Source: Phoronis australis (lineage: Eukaryota > Phoronida > Phoronidae). From it: 64,000 nucleotides of DNA. Positions 1 to 11,821 of this stretch are shown piece after piece. Location: assembly GCA_002633005.1 (NCBI GenBank), contig NMRA01000006.1, forward strand, positions 1,446,442-1,510,441, read 5' to 3'. The notes under the pieces are model-generated. The model was not told the DNA's origin. It worked only from the letters and a program-made list of their open reading frames with translations, and did no database searches. The position numbers were made by a program, and so were the translations under genes. Position 1 is the stretch's first letter. The number at the start of each line of letters is the position of its first letter.

Positions 1-90
1 NNNNNNNNNNNNNNNNNNNNNNNNNNNNNNNNNNNNNNNNNNNNNNNNNNNNNNNNNNNNNNNNNNNNNNNNNNNNNNNNNNNNNNNNNN
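1..90. other. assembly gap (N)
   Basis: Ninety unresolved bases at the left edge. Nothing can be said about their content. Confidence 0.99.
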
Positions 91-1368
91 TTTTTTTTCA
101 CTACCAACCGCCGTGGAGTATTTGTTACTGTTTCTTTGAAGGGAGATATTGTTGGGCAGTTTCTAAGATACGTTTTCTTGCCGCCCTCAAAATGAGCGCT
201 GCACACTTTATGCTACGAAGTCGGAAAGAATTCACGAAGTCGGCCTTTGCTACCAGCTCTACCGATGTCTCTGACCCATGTTTAACGCAGTTCTTGATCC
301 TTGGGAAACAGGTAGTAACTAAATTTTTTATTTCGCTAACTGGTATTATAGCATGCCAGGCACACAACACGTAAACCTCCCTGTGGCCGGTTCGCCCCCA
401 CGCTTGCCGACGTACTTGTTTACCGGCTTAACCACAATGCAACATTCTGACCCATTTCCAATATGGCGGCGTTGCAACTCCGCTATTGAGACCGTTGGTC
501 TGTTTCATGAGAGTGACTTAAGACTTAACACACAGATTTGGTCTTTGGTTCCCACTTAACAGTTGCTGAGTAAAGGATTATGTCTCAAGTCACGAAACAG
601 ACCTCACTTATCTTCAAACTGGTCTAAACCAAACGTTAATATTTTAACTGAACGAACAGTGTACGTAGCACTCTCGAATGCTTATCAACCTACCTTGAGC
701 CGTAAGAGAAATTTGATTTAGACCACCTACCTCTGTACAATTGGATTAATTTCTCCTATACCTAGATGAGGAGTGATTTCTGAGCTAAGGATATACTGAC
801 AGTTTGGTGGTGCCTTAGATCCCGCTTGGTGCATAAAATAACTCGTGACAAGCAAACCACGTCCATACGGGATTCTGAGTGACATTTCAACTCTGACATG
901 ATGAAGGAAGTCCAAATGCTTCTATCTCTAAAGGCATTTACTATATCGCCATATCATGCTCTATATGTAATGAGCTATGAGAAAGGTACAATGGTACTTA
1001 AAACAAATGCTCAAACGTACAGTTGATGATCAACTTAAAGACTAAGACAGGTTCATTAAGCTCGGCGATGTTTTTTGTTATCGGGATGTCTCTATTGATA
1101 GCCTGGGGGGTTTTCACACTTTGAACTCGTACGGTAAGAGGACCTTTGTCCGTGTTGCACAAGTTATGGACCAACAATGACCTAGAAAATAATGTAACAG
1201 ACACTTACGAGTATGTCTTAGATGCTAAACAAAGACTTGGGAAAACTTTTAAAGATGTTTCGGAAGTGTTACTTGAAAGTCAATAAAAACAAAAAGTATT
1301 AGTTTCGGTAGGAAGGCTATTGAGAGAAATTTGAAGGCGGGTAAAATGAAGTATTAATATTATTACCG

Positions 1369-1884
1369 TCAGATAATAATAAACTGCTTATGAATCGGAA
1401 AGGTCCATTTGCAGTTAAGGCAAAAATGTCCGGCCAGCATAATTATGCCACTGAAATTGGTGAGAACATGATGACAAACATAACATTAACATGCCCAAGC
1501 AATATGTCCGCCAGGAGAAAACCAATAGTGGCATCGGTAGCAGTGGCAGCGGTAGCAACTACAACGTTTGAGGATGTCGAAGATGTAATGGAATTGGAAA
1601 CTTGAAGTGTGTCCAAGATGGGTAAGACGGAAGCATATGACTTTGTAGATGTAAAGATAAATCCGGAATTGGAGGAGTCACAGAAGGCTCGACTTAAGGA
1701 TCTTGTGTTTGAGGTCTCTAATATATTTTCCTCCTTGCCTGATACCACGAATTCGCTAGAACATAAGGTAGTGTTGACCGATAAAATACCCAGACGAATG
1801 AACCTATATTCAGTACTTTATGTGTTAATTGTATGGCGAAATGAAGAAGATATTGATGACATGCGTGAATTGCATGTCATTGCA
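1369..1884 (+). mobile_element. decayed Ty3/gypsy pol fragment, Gmr1-like order
   Basis: Two open segments in the same frame (1390-1602 and 1609-1884) are separated by one in-frame TGA at 1603-1605. The first carries a GPF-V-K-M-S...Y-I-like block typical of the GPY region at the C-terminus of metavirus integrases. The second carries the conserved stretch that precedes reverse transcriptase in gypsy pol (a P-E-L...Q...L..L..E core, then S-L-P-D-T-T, E-H, then T-D..P). Integrase-type sequence therefore lies upstream of RT-type sequence, the order described for Gmr1-like elements rather than canonical gypsy. The frame decays after about 1800 and neither LTRs nor a catalytic RT box are visible, so this is an inactive relic. 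Confidence 0.65.
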
Positions 1885-2800
1885 TGAGCCGCCTGACTCA
1901 CCTTACTGCAGCCATATAGTCTTGCTCAAGGAAAAGGACAGTACGACTAGATATTGCCAACATATGCCCAAAGTCACAATTAGGTAACGAAATTCGACTG
2001 CGAGGATTTGCCAGATATTGTGCAAAGTGTGCGAATTCTTCTATTTTCCAAGGTGTAGATTTTTTCTATGAGTCGTCGATTAATTTGACTAATAATTCAA
2101 CAGCAAAAAGTAAATTTATATTTTTAACGAAACTCAAAAAATGGTTCAAATAGTTCCATAATCACCCGCTTGGAGCGCTCCTTCTCGTGACGTAATTGGT
2201 GGGGCAAAGTCAGTTTCCTATTTTAGCGTGCAGTCACGTGGCGACAAACTTCTTCATTGTCAAAATACTGAAATTTTAGTGTGAAATGTCGGGTGACCAG
2301 GATAAACTCCGGCTTAATCGCCATTGCACTCAAGAAAATCCGGTACGTTCCGTCAGTGAATGGATAAACAATCAGAACGCACGCTTTTGGACTCTAAGTG
2401 GGCCGGGATCGTTTCTTGGGGTGGGTTGACATATTGTGTTTTGATCGTGAAGGAAGACGTGTTTTGATTTAAGTGAGGAATAAAAGGAGTTCTACGGAGT
2501 TGACACCGAACGCGAAGAAAGCTAGAGTTTCCCATTCGGCGCTATGCGCCTCTACAAATCGCGCGTTGCGCGATTGTCTATGAGACAAAATTTTGCCCCC
2601 CCCCGCTGATGAGATCCATCACTGCATGTGTACCGTTGCTGGGAAGTTGTCAGGCACATACTGGGTATACGCCTCAGGATCAAATTGTGGGTGAGATAAT
2701 GAATGTGATTGCAGTAAGTTTCCAGGATCAGCCTATTGTTGTTCAAGATTTTGTGAAAATGCATGCTATCCGCATATACGCCGATGCCCACTAAGAGATG

Positions 2801-2835
2801 TGACGTAGTTGCTATGCAACTAGTTTGATGTCACG
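2801..2835. promoter_or_regulatory. RFX/CRE-like palindromic motif
   Basis: GTTGCTATGCAAC at 2808-2820 is a near-perfect palindrome close to the RFX X-box. It is preceded by TGACGTAG and followed by a GATGTCA half. No gene starts nearby, so function is doubtful. Confidence 0.2.
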
Positions 2836-4030
2836 ACCGAAGCCAGCACAGAGGCTGGAGTCAGACACTGGACCGAAATAATCGATGAATCAGAACTGTA
2901 CAAAGCTTTGATTCGAGTACAGTAGCAATTACGTTCAAATGCTGCTTACAAAACGCCACTTAAATCCAATTTTCAATAAGACATCCTATATTTTCCTAAA
3001 CCGTTTTCAACTGTGATAGCATTCATGCTTTGAACTTAAAAACGGACCCCTCGATCATTATACCATTGTTTGGCCATAAAACACTAAAAAAATCCGTTTC
3101 TCAGTGTTCACCACAGACTGTTAATTTTACGTAACGGGGTACAGATCTTTCTGATACTCTTTCTGGTACCAATGCTAGGATATTTTGGTTTACGCAGAAG
3201 TCATCGTGAACATAGATGCAGTGTTTACAGAATGTTCAATAAACCCGACTTTTTTACCTTCCCTTTCTTTTCCAGCTTGTAGCTGTGTATCGAAAAGCGT
3301 CGTCGTTCGTTGAAAACCAGCGCATCGACAGAGTCCGTGAATAGCACTACTGTTAAAAACAGCAAAAGATGATATTCTGCCAGTGCATTTTTGCTCACTA
3401 CACCACCGTTCGTTACCTCAGATTAAGCGCAAGTTCATTTGTGTCATTCTATGACTTCTTCTGTTTTACGAATTCGTGTATTTGTCGTAATTACTCTCTT
3501 TATATTTTCAGTACTGTGTAATGAATTTATAAGTTACCACGACATCGCGGAATCACTGTTTTGTTTTTGGACACACCATCCGGCTCGTTTTCAAGCTTAA
3601 TGGCGAATTCGCGCAAGTAGTAAGTAACTAATGATCGAACTGTCAAGAGCAAAAATAACGTCATCCAAGAGAGGAACTAGTTTATAGCGCTTAGATAGCA
3701 ATAGAAATTAAGTTAATTTCTGGGACAGACCCAGGTTTCGATCAAAGATTGCCACTTTCAAGACTGCCATCTGCTGGTCAGTGACGAGTTTCATTTCTCA
3801 GTCACTAAATTTTTGGATAAATTAGTCCAAGAGCTAATTTGCCTCTATTTCTGCACTGAATCCAAGAAGACAGTCCCATTTAAGATAACCAAAAACACTG
3901 GAAACCAGCTGTCACGATATAGCCTCCAGTGATCAGCAAGAGTGAAAATTTTCGCCTTTTTGTGTTCAAGTTGTTCGCCTCGGTTTACACATTTCTGTTT
4001 AATGATCCTGAGCCGTGAAATGTGAAGCAA

Positions 4031-4096
4031 TTTTCTCAACTGAATAACCGGCATCAAACTGGTTTTCAAAATACGGGCACGTGCACGTTATATCCG
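4031..4096 (-). repeat. 90-bp hairpin repeat, partial copy
   Basis: It shares the loop (TCTC..TGAATAACCGGCATCA) and one arm (CTGGTTTTCAAAATACGGGCAC then GTTATATCCG, with a small internal duplication) with the complete copy at 19522-19611. The other arm is missing. Confidence 0.55.
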
Positions 4097-5869
4097 AATC
4101 TTGCCAAAAATTGGGCTGCCGCAGGTAGGCCTTGTACCTTCTAGCAGGATTGACAAAGCTGGCATGGCCGATAATAGACAACTCTTGAATCGGCTGCAAC
4201 TGTATAAAAGATGTCGCTGCTATCTTCCCGTCCTGGCCGTACTCTCATCGATAGATGAATGACGTACCATTCAAGACAGACCAAGTAGATGTCAGCCAGA
4301 CGATGGAAATTCGACGGCACAAGTCGACCTCCAGCAGTCGATAGTAGGCCTCACTGGTTGAATACATAGCGCACGCGACTCCTACAGCTGTATCTATGAT
4401 GGCGTGTTATGGAGAATGGAAGACTGACAAGCCCCCACAGTTCAGGCAATCCATGTTCTGTAAATATGACTATGACGGTGGGTGATGATGATGATGATCA
4501 CGATTGGATGATGAACCAATTTATATAAATAACGAGTTATAGAACAAGTCACTTTCTCAATGATTGATTTGTCGAAGAGGGGGTACTCCAGCTTAGCAAA
4601 AGAGTACTGGTTACCCTTAATCTTGCTTCAATAAATAATGTGCTTGGTGAATCCATCAATTCGAGAGTATCAATAGATTCCACGTTGTTTTCTTACACGG
4701 GTAGTCAAGCGGAAACTAACCAAGAAAATTGGATGACTACAAATTTATCGATTATTTTATTGTGGTATCACTGAGTACCTCAGCAGTGTGGTCTTGTAAA
4801 AATGTTCGTATATATTTCACATCCGATTCCTCGGCTGCACTCGCTCGTGTGCTACTCTACTTTAAAGAGCAAGTAAAATGGGTCAAATGACCGATGAGCA
4901 TGTTAAATTTATATATTATGTTATTGGTCACTAATTGAACACAATCGCGTCATTTCTTCTTTTACTCCTGACATTAACTAGTTACATTAGTTGCTATCAC
5001 ACGTCCCCATCAGGAACCCCATTTAGAGCCGAAAATTAGGTGCCGCTCGTACTGTAGAACACTAGGCTACAGTTCTATGCTCGTACTCACCTCAGATATA
5101 TCAACTCACTAATCGAAGCAAATCACGCCTATATTCTGAGACGAGAAGAGCAGGCCACGACTGAGAAAACTCGCCACATCGGTGACAGGTGCCAATTTCA
5201 AATCAAAGAATTTCAAAATTACGTCTCTTAGAGACACCGGCATATCTAAATGTCCGACGAAGTCACAGTGCCCTCATAGTGAGGCGTGTAAATCAGTAGC
5301 AGGGTCCCGGTGGGGGCCACTCCGCGACTCACTCAAAATAATATCAAAAGCTTATTCACTACTAAAGACTCGGTTATCAACTATTTTGTTGTGATATTTT
5401 AAGTATTTCTTCCCCAATTTGTGTACTTTTAATCAAGAAATCAACGCAAATTTAAATAATTATAATTTTTGTGTGACGTCGTAAGCGAATCCGGTCTCCG
5501 CCATTGGCCGCCAGCCGCACTGGAAAACTGAGTTCGACAGGATTAGTGGTCACTATTGGTTTTGTAGTAACCATAAAGTTTGGATTATGGTGACTGTTTC
5601 AAAAACTGACAAAATTGTAAGATGTTTTATCATCTTCTCAAGCTTCTACGATGCATACGGTTATTAGATTTTAACTCGGTGATGTTTTCTAAAAGTAGAA
5701 TTTGATTTTTGGCTTTTTAATCTATCTGAAATGAATTGGATCACGTGACCTTGTTTTTGCTAAAATTTAACAAAAAGAAAGCTGCATTGATAGCAAAACA
5801 ATTAACAGTATTAACAACAGGATAAACAACAGGATAAAATTTCATTTGATACAAAAAGAAGTCTCAAAA

Positions 5870-6095
5870 ACGCGGTTACAGTTTTTTAAATTATCATTTC
5901 GTTTTCGTTTTATGCTCTGGCTTTTGATTTTGTCGTAAAAATCTTATTTTCGTAGCCCCGCGTGCAAAGTGGAACGTTTTAAAACAATTCATAGCATCTT
6001 TTGAAGAACTGTGCATAAAGCATAGTATCTGAAAGTTTCATATGACAGCTATTTCTGAGGTAGGATTTTTCGAAGTTAGTCAATTGAATCTCTAC
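5870..6095 (+). repeat. AT-rich dispersed repeat, copy 1
   Basis: It contains the block TTGAAGAACTGTGCATAAAG, a diverged ATAGTATCTGAAAGTTTCAT and a TATTTCTGAG end. The same blocks recur at 49975-50235, 52915-53178 and, inverted, at 59440-59690, with weaker copies near 13795-13965 and 19290-19440. No coding capacity is seen, so it is probably a non-autonomous element. Confidence 0.6.
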
Positions 6096-7513
6096 ATTTT
6101 TAAGGTCCTTCCGTAACCTTTGCAGGAATGCGTGCACGGTTCACGTTTGAACTAATGGTGCTTTCCGTTGGAAAAAGTTGAGTACGCATTTCGTTACGTA
6201 CAAACGTACCCGCTAAGATGAGAGCTTCATGTTCAAACAATATTTGTTATTAAACACATGCTTTGTCATAATACAAGCATTAAACAATGGTTCAAGACTT
6301 CACCGCTTATAATTACACAAAATTCAGTTGACCTGTAGCGTATTTTTTTTCTCGGAAATCTTCCCCTTTGAAAAGCAAAGGGTCTTCGAATTTTGTGCCA
6401 GGGCTCTTGCAATGGCTTCTGCAAGACGGGCGCGAAGCTGATCACTGACGGCTGTACAGTACTGCCAAAACACTACCAAGGTTTTAAGCAACAGTCGTTT
6501 GGGTTTCAAAAGGCTTGGCTTGAGGGTCTGGCACCATTCAAGTCACTAAGAGATTTCACTTCCACCTTTTGTGGTTTGAGGCACACGCCAGTATCAGCGT
6601 AAAAGCATGATTTGCTCGACGTCGGTATATTATTCGACTACTTGTTTCCACTTTCGTGGCAGTGCTTGGAAAGATAAATTTTACTAACAACTGACGATGC
6701 CACGCGCTTTGGAAACACGGTTATACAAGGCTTTCTCTTCTCCGATCATCTGATGAAGTCGGATATATAGGGTAGACAACTGTTCACATCGTCCAGTTCT
6801 TTTGTAGTGATATGTCATGTATTTTCATATACTCAGCTGCTGGAAGACTCTCGATACTAACACTTGCTGAAGAACGTCCACCGGGAAACTCACGTTCTCT
6901 GCCGTCACGTTATATGCCGGTCAAATTGTGATCAAGTCATGAAGTTTCAAGACCAAACTATCAAGGTGTCATGTTTTGACTAAGTTAATTAGAACATTTT
7001 TTCAGGTTTAAGAACTCTTTCAGTCTACAGAACTTCATTAACACGAGAAATACGTCGCCATTTTAACTGATGATTTTATATCCCACGAAACTTTTCATAG
7101 TAGTGTGAAAATATTCAAAACGTCAGCTCGCATAAACAAGAAACGGATGGATAACTTAGAGACAAATTTGAAAGCCAAACGAAATATTTTTCATTACGTT
7201 CAGTAAACTTTGTCATTACTCCATACAACAGTTTGTGTCGAACAAGTACACGAAATTAACTCCCTGCTCAAAAAACTGCACCCGACACTTTTTTGCCATT
7301 CCCCACCAAAATGTTCGTTATTCGCACAGTGAGCAAGGCGTTAAATGAATTTTTACGGAAAATTTTGAAGAGGAATAACTTCCATACGTTAGAACTATTC
7401 CGCATGGCGAAATTATCTGTAGTAGCTCATGTCATTCACATTGGTGCAGTAAAAGCAGAGTTCCTCTGTTCGCATAGAGTGTGGACCTTGGAACATGAAG
7501 ATTTTACAATTTT

Positions 7514-10191
7514 TCAATCTCCATTCGGCAACGGGACACAAAATCCAACGGAGTAATCGCCGTTCTCGTCAGAGTCGCCATATTTAGTATTTTCGTTTTC
7601 CAGTGGACATTTAAAACCATATGGACATCCACATGGAAATTGCACACCTGTTATGACGTTATCCTTTGATTTATACTGCTTGAAACACACTTCTTGTTGG
7701 TTGATCTGTACGTTGCATGTTGGCTGAAAATAAAGTCATGTCGACAGTTATCGGAGGGAATCACTTACACGACTGTAAAACACTCAAATGTCGGAACACT
7801 TACGATAAGTAGTTCGTGACTTAGGTAGACTTTCCGTAACCTAACGGACATTTGGAATATGTGTGAGCTTACGTTTTACAAGTTTTCGTTTGAACGAATT
7901 CACTTAAACGATTCTAGAACTGGCGTCTAATACATATTAAAATGACAGTTTGAGCTGAATGACGTTCTGGCAAGTGTAGGTTTAACAAAGTTTTCAGTGA
8001 TTCCAGAAACTCCTAACGTTAGCAGACGATATAATCGGAAGAACTTTACCATGTTGCACGTGTACGAATACTCCCATCTCCCCTTCTTTCGCCACCATCC
8101 GGCCATGTTGAAAATCCCATCTTTACACTTGCAACGAGCTTCGGCAACTCTCGGCTTCCACTCATCGACACCAGTCGTTATCTTTACGGCTGGCGATCTG
8201 TCGTCCGCCTCGCATATATCGTCTGGTAAAATCTTGGCGCATAGGCGGTATTGTATGAGAAAATCCCCTTCAAAGTACATTTCACAGAAATGTTTCATTC
8301 AGCACCCATAGCAAACTCAAGATCTTAACAAAAGTTTCTTATTTTGCATGCTGTGTAATGGCTAATGTTATTTTGGGTCACTATTAGTAAAAGTAATTAG
8401 CTGACTAAGGTTTAGGAAATTCGCAGTGGGATAACCAGAACCTGTCTCTTAATTGACGGGTGACTTTGAAGCTCTCAAGGGTTTTCAATACTTTGATATT
8501 GATCGTAAACCACATCTCAGCTACCGATAATCACTTCCAAGCGCAATGCTCGACACACCAGAAAACGCAAAACAAATCATCTTTCCTGCGACTGACGGAA
8601 CACAGTATTCGACGAACTCTTACCCTATGAACTTAGTTACAAATTCTATGATATACGAGTAAAATTTTGTCCGACGACTGACGCGATCATCAAAAAGAAA
8701 ACAAAGTGAAATGTTACTACTGCTGTTTTCGGTGCCTGGTTGCATGGAACAGTCCCAAATTGAGACTCAACCGTTTTTTTGTCATTTCATCTTGATAATA
8801 AGGTTCTCTTGTAATTTTCTAGTAATACTGTATGTCTGAAACCTGAGCCATTATTTCAAATTAGGGCCTTTGCATGAAAGGGTCACCTATTTATTTTCAG
8901 TAATACTGATAACTCAACGTGGAGATAATATTCTTGGTGTCTACAAATGCGGCGAACAGTTGAGGAACATTATTGAGTCCCGTTTTGGAACAGTTGCAAG
9001 TAATCAGTAACAGGGGCCTGGTTCATGAAGAGTGGGTTAAGGCTTAGGTCGCCAGGACAATTTCGACGAAAATTAAAGCAATTTAATATCAATGCAGCAA
9101 AGTATAAAATAAAGTCTCTGCGAATACACTCAAAATTGTTACTCTGACTGAGGGGGTTCACATCAGCTTTGGAGACAATTATGTCGACTATAACGCGCCC
9201 GTATAATGACAACCAATTTGATGCTCGTTATTCAGCGGAGAAAACTGGTTCTGAAAATTCGGGCACGTTATATCCGATCATTACCGCTTTAGACGTAATA
9301 ATGAAATTTCTCACTTCTTTCTTGATGATGCCAAGTGATGGCGCGTTTGTCCTTCTTATCACCCCAGTTCCTAACGCAACTCGGGCACTTGCACAGTTCT
9401 CCTTCGTCGATGACATCTTCTCGCTCTGATGTTTTCATCAGGGAGCCGCAAATAGAGTTTCTGGCCGGACACGACGAGCTTTTCTGTAAAAAACAAGCGC
9501 TCAATAGTTTTATTCTCCAAAAAAAATCAAAAATATTTTCTTCAATACAACAAATAAAAATGGACTAGGCTTATCTTACATGTCAAATCACATTGACAGT
9601 TTCCTCATTTTAATCAAAACCAAATAATTTCCAACCGTCCGGTCATATTTTAATCTTTTCTTTGGATAATAGAACCCGGGTCGTGAACGGCGAATACGTA
9701 CGAATATGCAATTCTTGCTGTTGATTTCAAAATTGAATTTTTAAAAGGGCTTGACTTCCATTTCTACCCTAGACCTTTATGGCACTTTTGGCTTAATATC
9801 ATTGCTCCAGAGAAGTCGGCTAATATGGGCCGTTGATAAAGAAAATAAATCCAATACTAGTGAAGACTTTCTTCTGCAGTGTATTTCAACGAAGACTTAA
9901 CGAATTTCTTAAGTACTTGTAGAAATTTTATGAATGTATGCTCATCGTACACAGTTAGTAATTATATTTAACAACCTCCTTACCAAGCAGTTCACGGGCG
10001 AAATCACGAGATGCGTCAACAAATACAATCAAATTTCTATCAAACTTCAATCTGTTCATTATTACCTGTTCGTCGTTTTTGCCACTATCTTCGATCTCGT
10101 CGAAATTATCAAACATCACGTCTTCCAAGGTCAAGAATTCATCGCAACAAACGACAAGAAAAACGAGAACGCTCAATCCTCTCAAATCCAT
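7514..10191 (-). CDS. secreted cysteine-rich protein (4 exons)
   Basis: Family not recognised. Proposed exons (minus strand): 10191-10066, 9483-9315, 8267-8050, 7723-7514. Phases agree at every junction (0, 1, 0) and the sum is 723 nt, 240 aa plus TGA. Exon 1 begins with a signal peptide (MDLRGLSVLVFLVVCC) followed by an acidic stretch. Exon 2 carries a C-K-C-P-S-C cluster. Exon 3 has an E-A-R-C-K-C motif, a GWW..GRWEYSYTC block and a GTAAAG donor. Exon 4 contains PCGCPYGFKCP and ends GFCVPLPNGD-stop. About 15 mature-chain Cys point to a disulfide-rich extracellular protein. The exon 3 acceptor (after TTTGAAG) is the weakest call. An alternative start at 8298 would lack a signal peptide. The C-terminal CxCP-G-x-C pattern loosely recalls arthropod argos/prokineticin-like Cys clusters, which is only a resemblance. 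Confidence 0.6.
9185..9276 (-). repeat. 90-bp hairpin repeat, copy in intron
   Basis: Arms CGACTATAACGCGCCC... and ...GGGCACGTTATATCCG flank the loop TTTGATGCTCGTTATTCAGC. The loop is inverted relative to the copy at 19522-19611. It sits in intron 2 of the Cys-rich gene, 39 bp beyond the 3' end of exon 2. Confidence 0.65.
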
Positions 10192-11821
10192 CTCAGAAGA
10201 ACGTTCCAGACTAAATGCCAACCAGCAAAATCGTTGCACTCACGATAAGTTCTACCCTGAAAACTCTACTGGCAAAAATCCTCATGAGAAAGTAAGTGAT
10301 AACTCGAAAATGAGCCTCTGCGGAAACGTGATGAGCAGAGGGATGATGGGCGATCGATGTTAACAAGATTTCTTGTCATCAATTATTCAAAGCCATAATG
10401 TCTAAGCATCACTGGAAGATAATTTAGTCGCGCATTTTTCCGCGAGTGTAGGAATTCCGTCCACTGTCTAAACTGAAACAAAACAACACCACATATTTTG
10501 AATCCGTAGACATATTGAATGAAAAAACGCCAAACCAGAAACACTGCAAATAATCTTTTTCAATTATCTTTTCGATATTTTTAATTGTTTTATTTTAATA
10601 ATTAAAGGCGAGTCCAACACTTATCCAAGATGTTCTTTATCTCCAAGATAACACCATAATTGCGGTGAAAAATTATACGGGTCTTACGAGCTACTTTGAT
10701 TGCGTATAAACATTCCAACCCGGAATTGTTCGTTTCAGCGGGCTTTCCACACCGTAGTTGTGTAGAGCTGGCTGGGGTTGCATATGATGCCATTTGCGTT
10801 TTCCGTTTGCGGATCCATTGAGGAAAAAGTCATTTCGTTCTTATACTCAACTATAGGTTACGGTAAGTCACTCGGGTTACCAATCGAACAGTAGGCTAGT
10901 AGGCCTACAACTATTTTGTAAAATTGCATCGACAAGAAATGCTACACGTGCAAGTTAGCCCGCGCAACGCGCAATTCCGGGAGCGGAAAGAACATAGGTC
11001 TATTTTAGGTCTAGTATCCTCCACAGACCCACGAGATTCCGTGACGTCATCTTGTGAGGCCCGGGAACCAGGTTATTTTAGGTCCACCTATATGATAAGC
11101 CAGCCACAGGGTGTATTGTGCACAAGCAGCATTTTTTAACCTTTTTAGTACACCGCTGACAATGATCAGTTTGGACATTGGGCCATTGGTGATGGCTTCC
11201 GTACCGACGAAATAAAAATAGAATAAAATGAAATTCTGATGTCATCTCGACCGCCTTAGTGTCCAGGAATTTTGCCAAGTATTGCCAAGTACTAGCAAGC
11301 GAACAAAGAGTCTTGTTTGAGACAGACATTCTCTATTCAATTTGGGAAACCCTCTCTGGCTCCAAATGTAGGCCTGTCCCGCTCATTGGCTCGTGTGCGA
11401 ACCCGGCGTTGCCCGCGCTTTCTTCAAGCTCTGAGCGCGCTGTCTGGGGCCTTCGTGACTCTGAGCTCGTAATAGTAATTTTACTATAGGCCTACGTTGT
11501 GATACAAATTCCAGCAACCATGAAACTCGTAAACTTACAATAACAAACTGTTTACATAATGATATACGATAGGCCACCTTAATAGTGATGGCAAATTGAA
11601 ATGCGATTATTTTCTTTATGATACACGATTCATTATTACACTTCAGCCAATAACGTCCGGCAGAATAAATTGAGGTACTCTCAAAACCACATGCTCGTCG
11701 CTTGTTGTCATAGCGCCGTCAAACAAAAGATCGCACAAGCGACGTATCGTGTGTTGCGAGAAGCTGTGTCGCTGAGAAATAATCTGCACTTCGACCAAGC
11801 AACAGTAAACAAATTATAAGC
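10192..11821. other. divergent intergenic region
   Basis: It lies between the start of the Cys-rich gene (minus) and the start of the 327-aa gene (plus). Short open frames on both strands (for example 10602-10793) show no family signature. The only motif noted is an X-box-like site at 11704-11717. Confidence 0.5.
11704..11717 (+). promoter_or_regulatory. candidate RFX X-box
   Basis: GTTGTCATAGCGCC matches 11 of 14 positions of the X-box form GTTGCCATAGCAAC and lies 105 bp upstream of the proposed ATG at 11822. RFX factors drive ciliary genes in animals, so this is indirect support for a ciliary role of the downstream gene. Confidence 0.35.

Larger units (their letters stand above)
91..7513. 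other. gene-poor region with repeat relics
   Basis: No exon series with consistent splice sites could be built here. It contains a decayed gypsy-type pol fragment (1369-1884), a partial copy of a 90-bp hairpin repeat (4031-4096), a copy of an AT-rich dispersed repeat (5870-6095), and a palindromic RFX/CRE-like motif at 2801-2835. The remaining short open frames are unsupported. Confidence 0.6.

Noticed and set aside
7997-8311. 104-aa plus-strand open frame
   Set aside because: Opposite-strand shadow of exon 3 of the Cys-rich gene.
10602-10793. 63-aa minus-strand open frame upstream of the Cys-rich gene
   Set aside because: No conserved motif; exon 1 with a signal peptide already starts at 10191.
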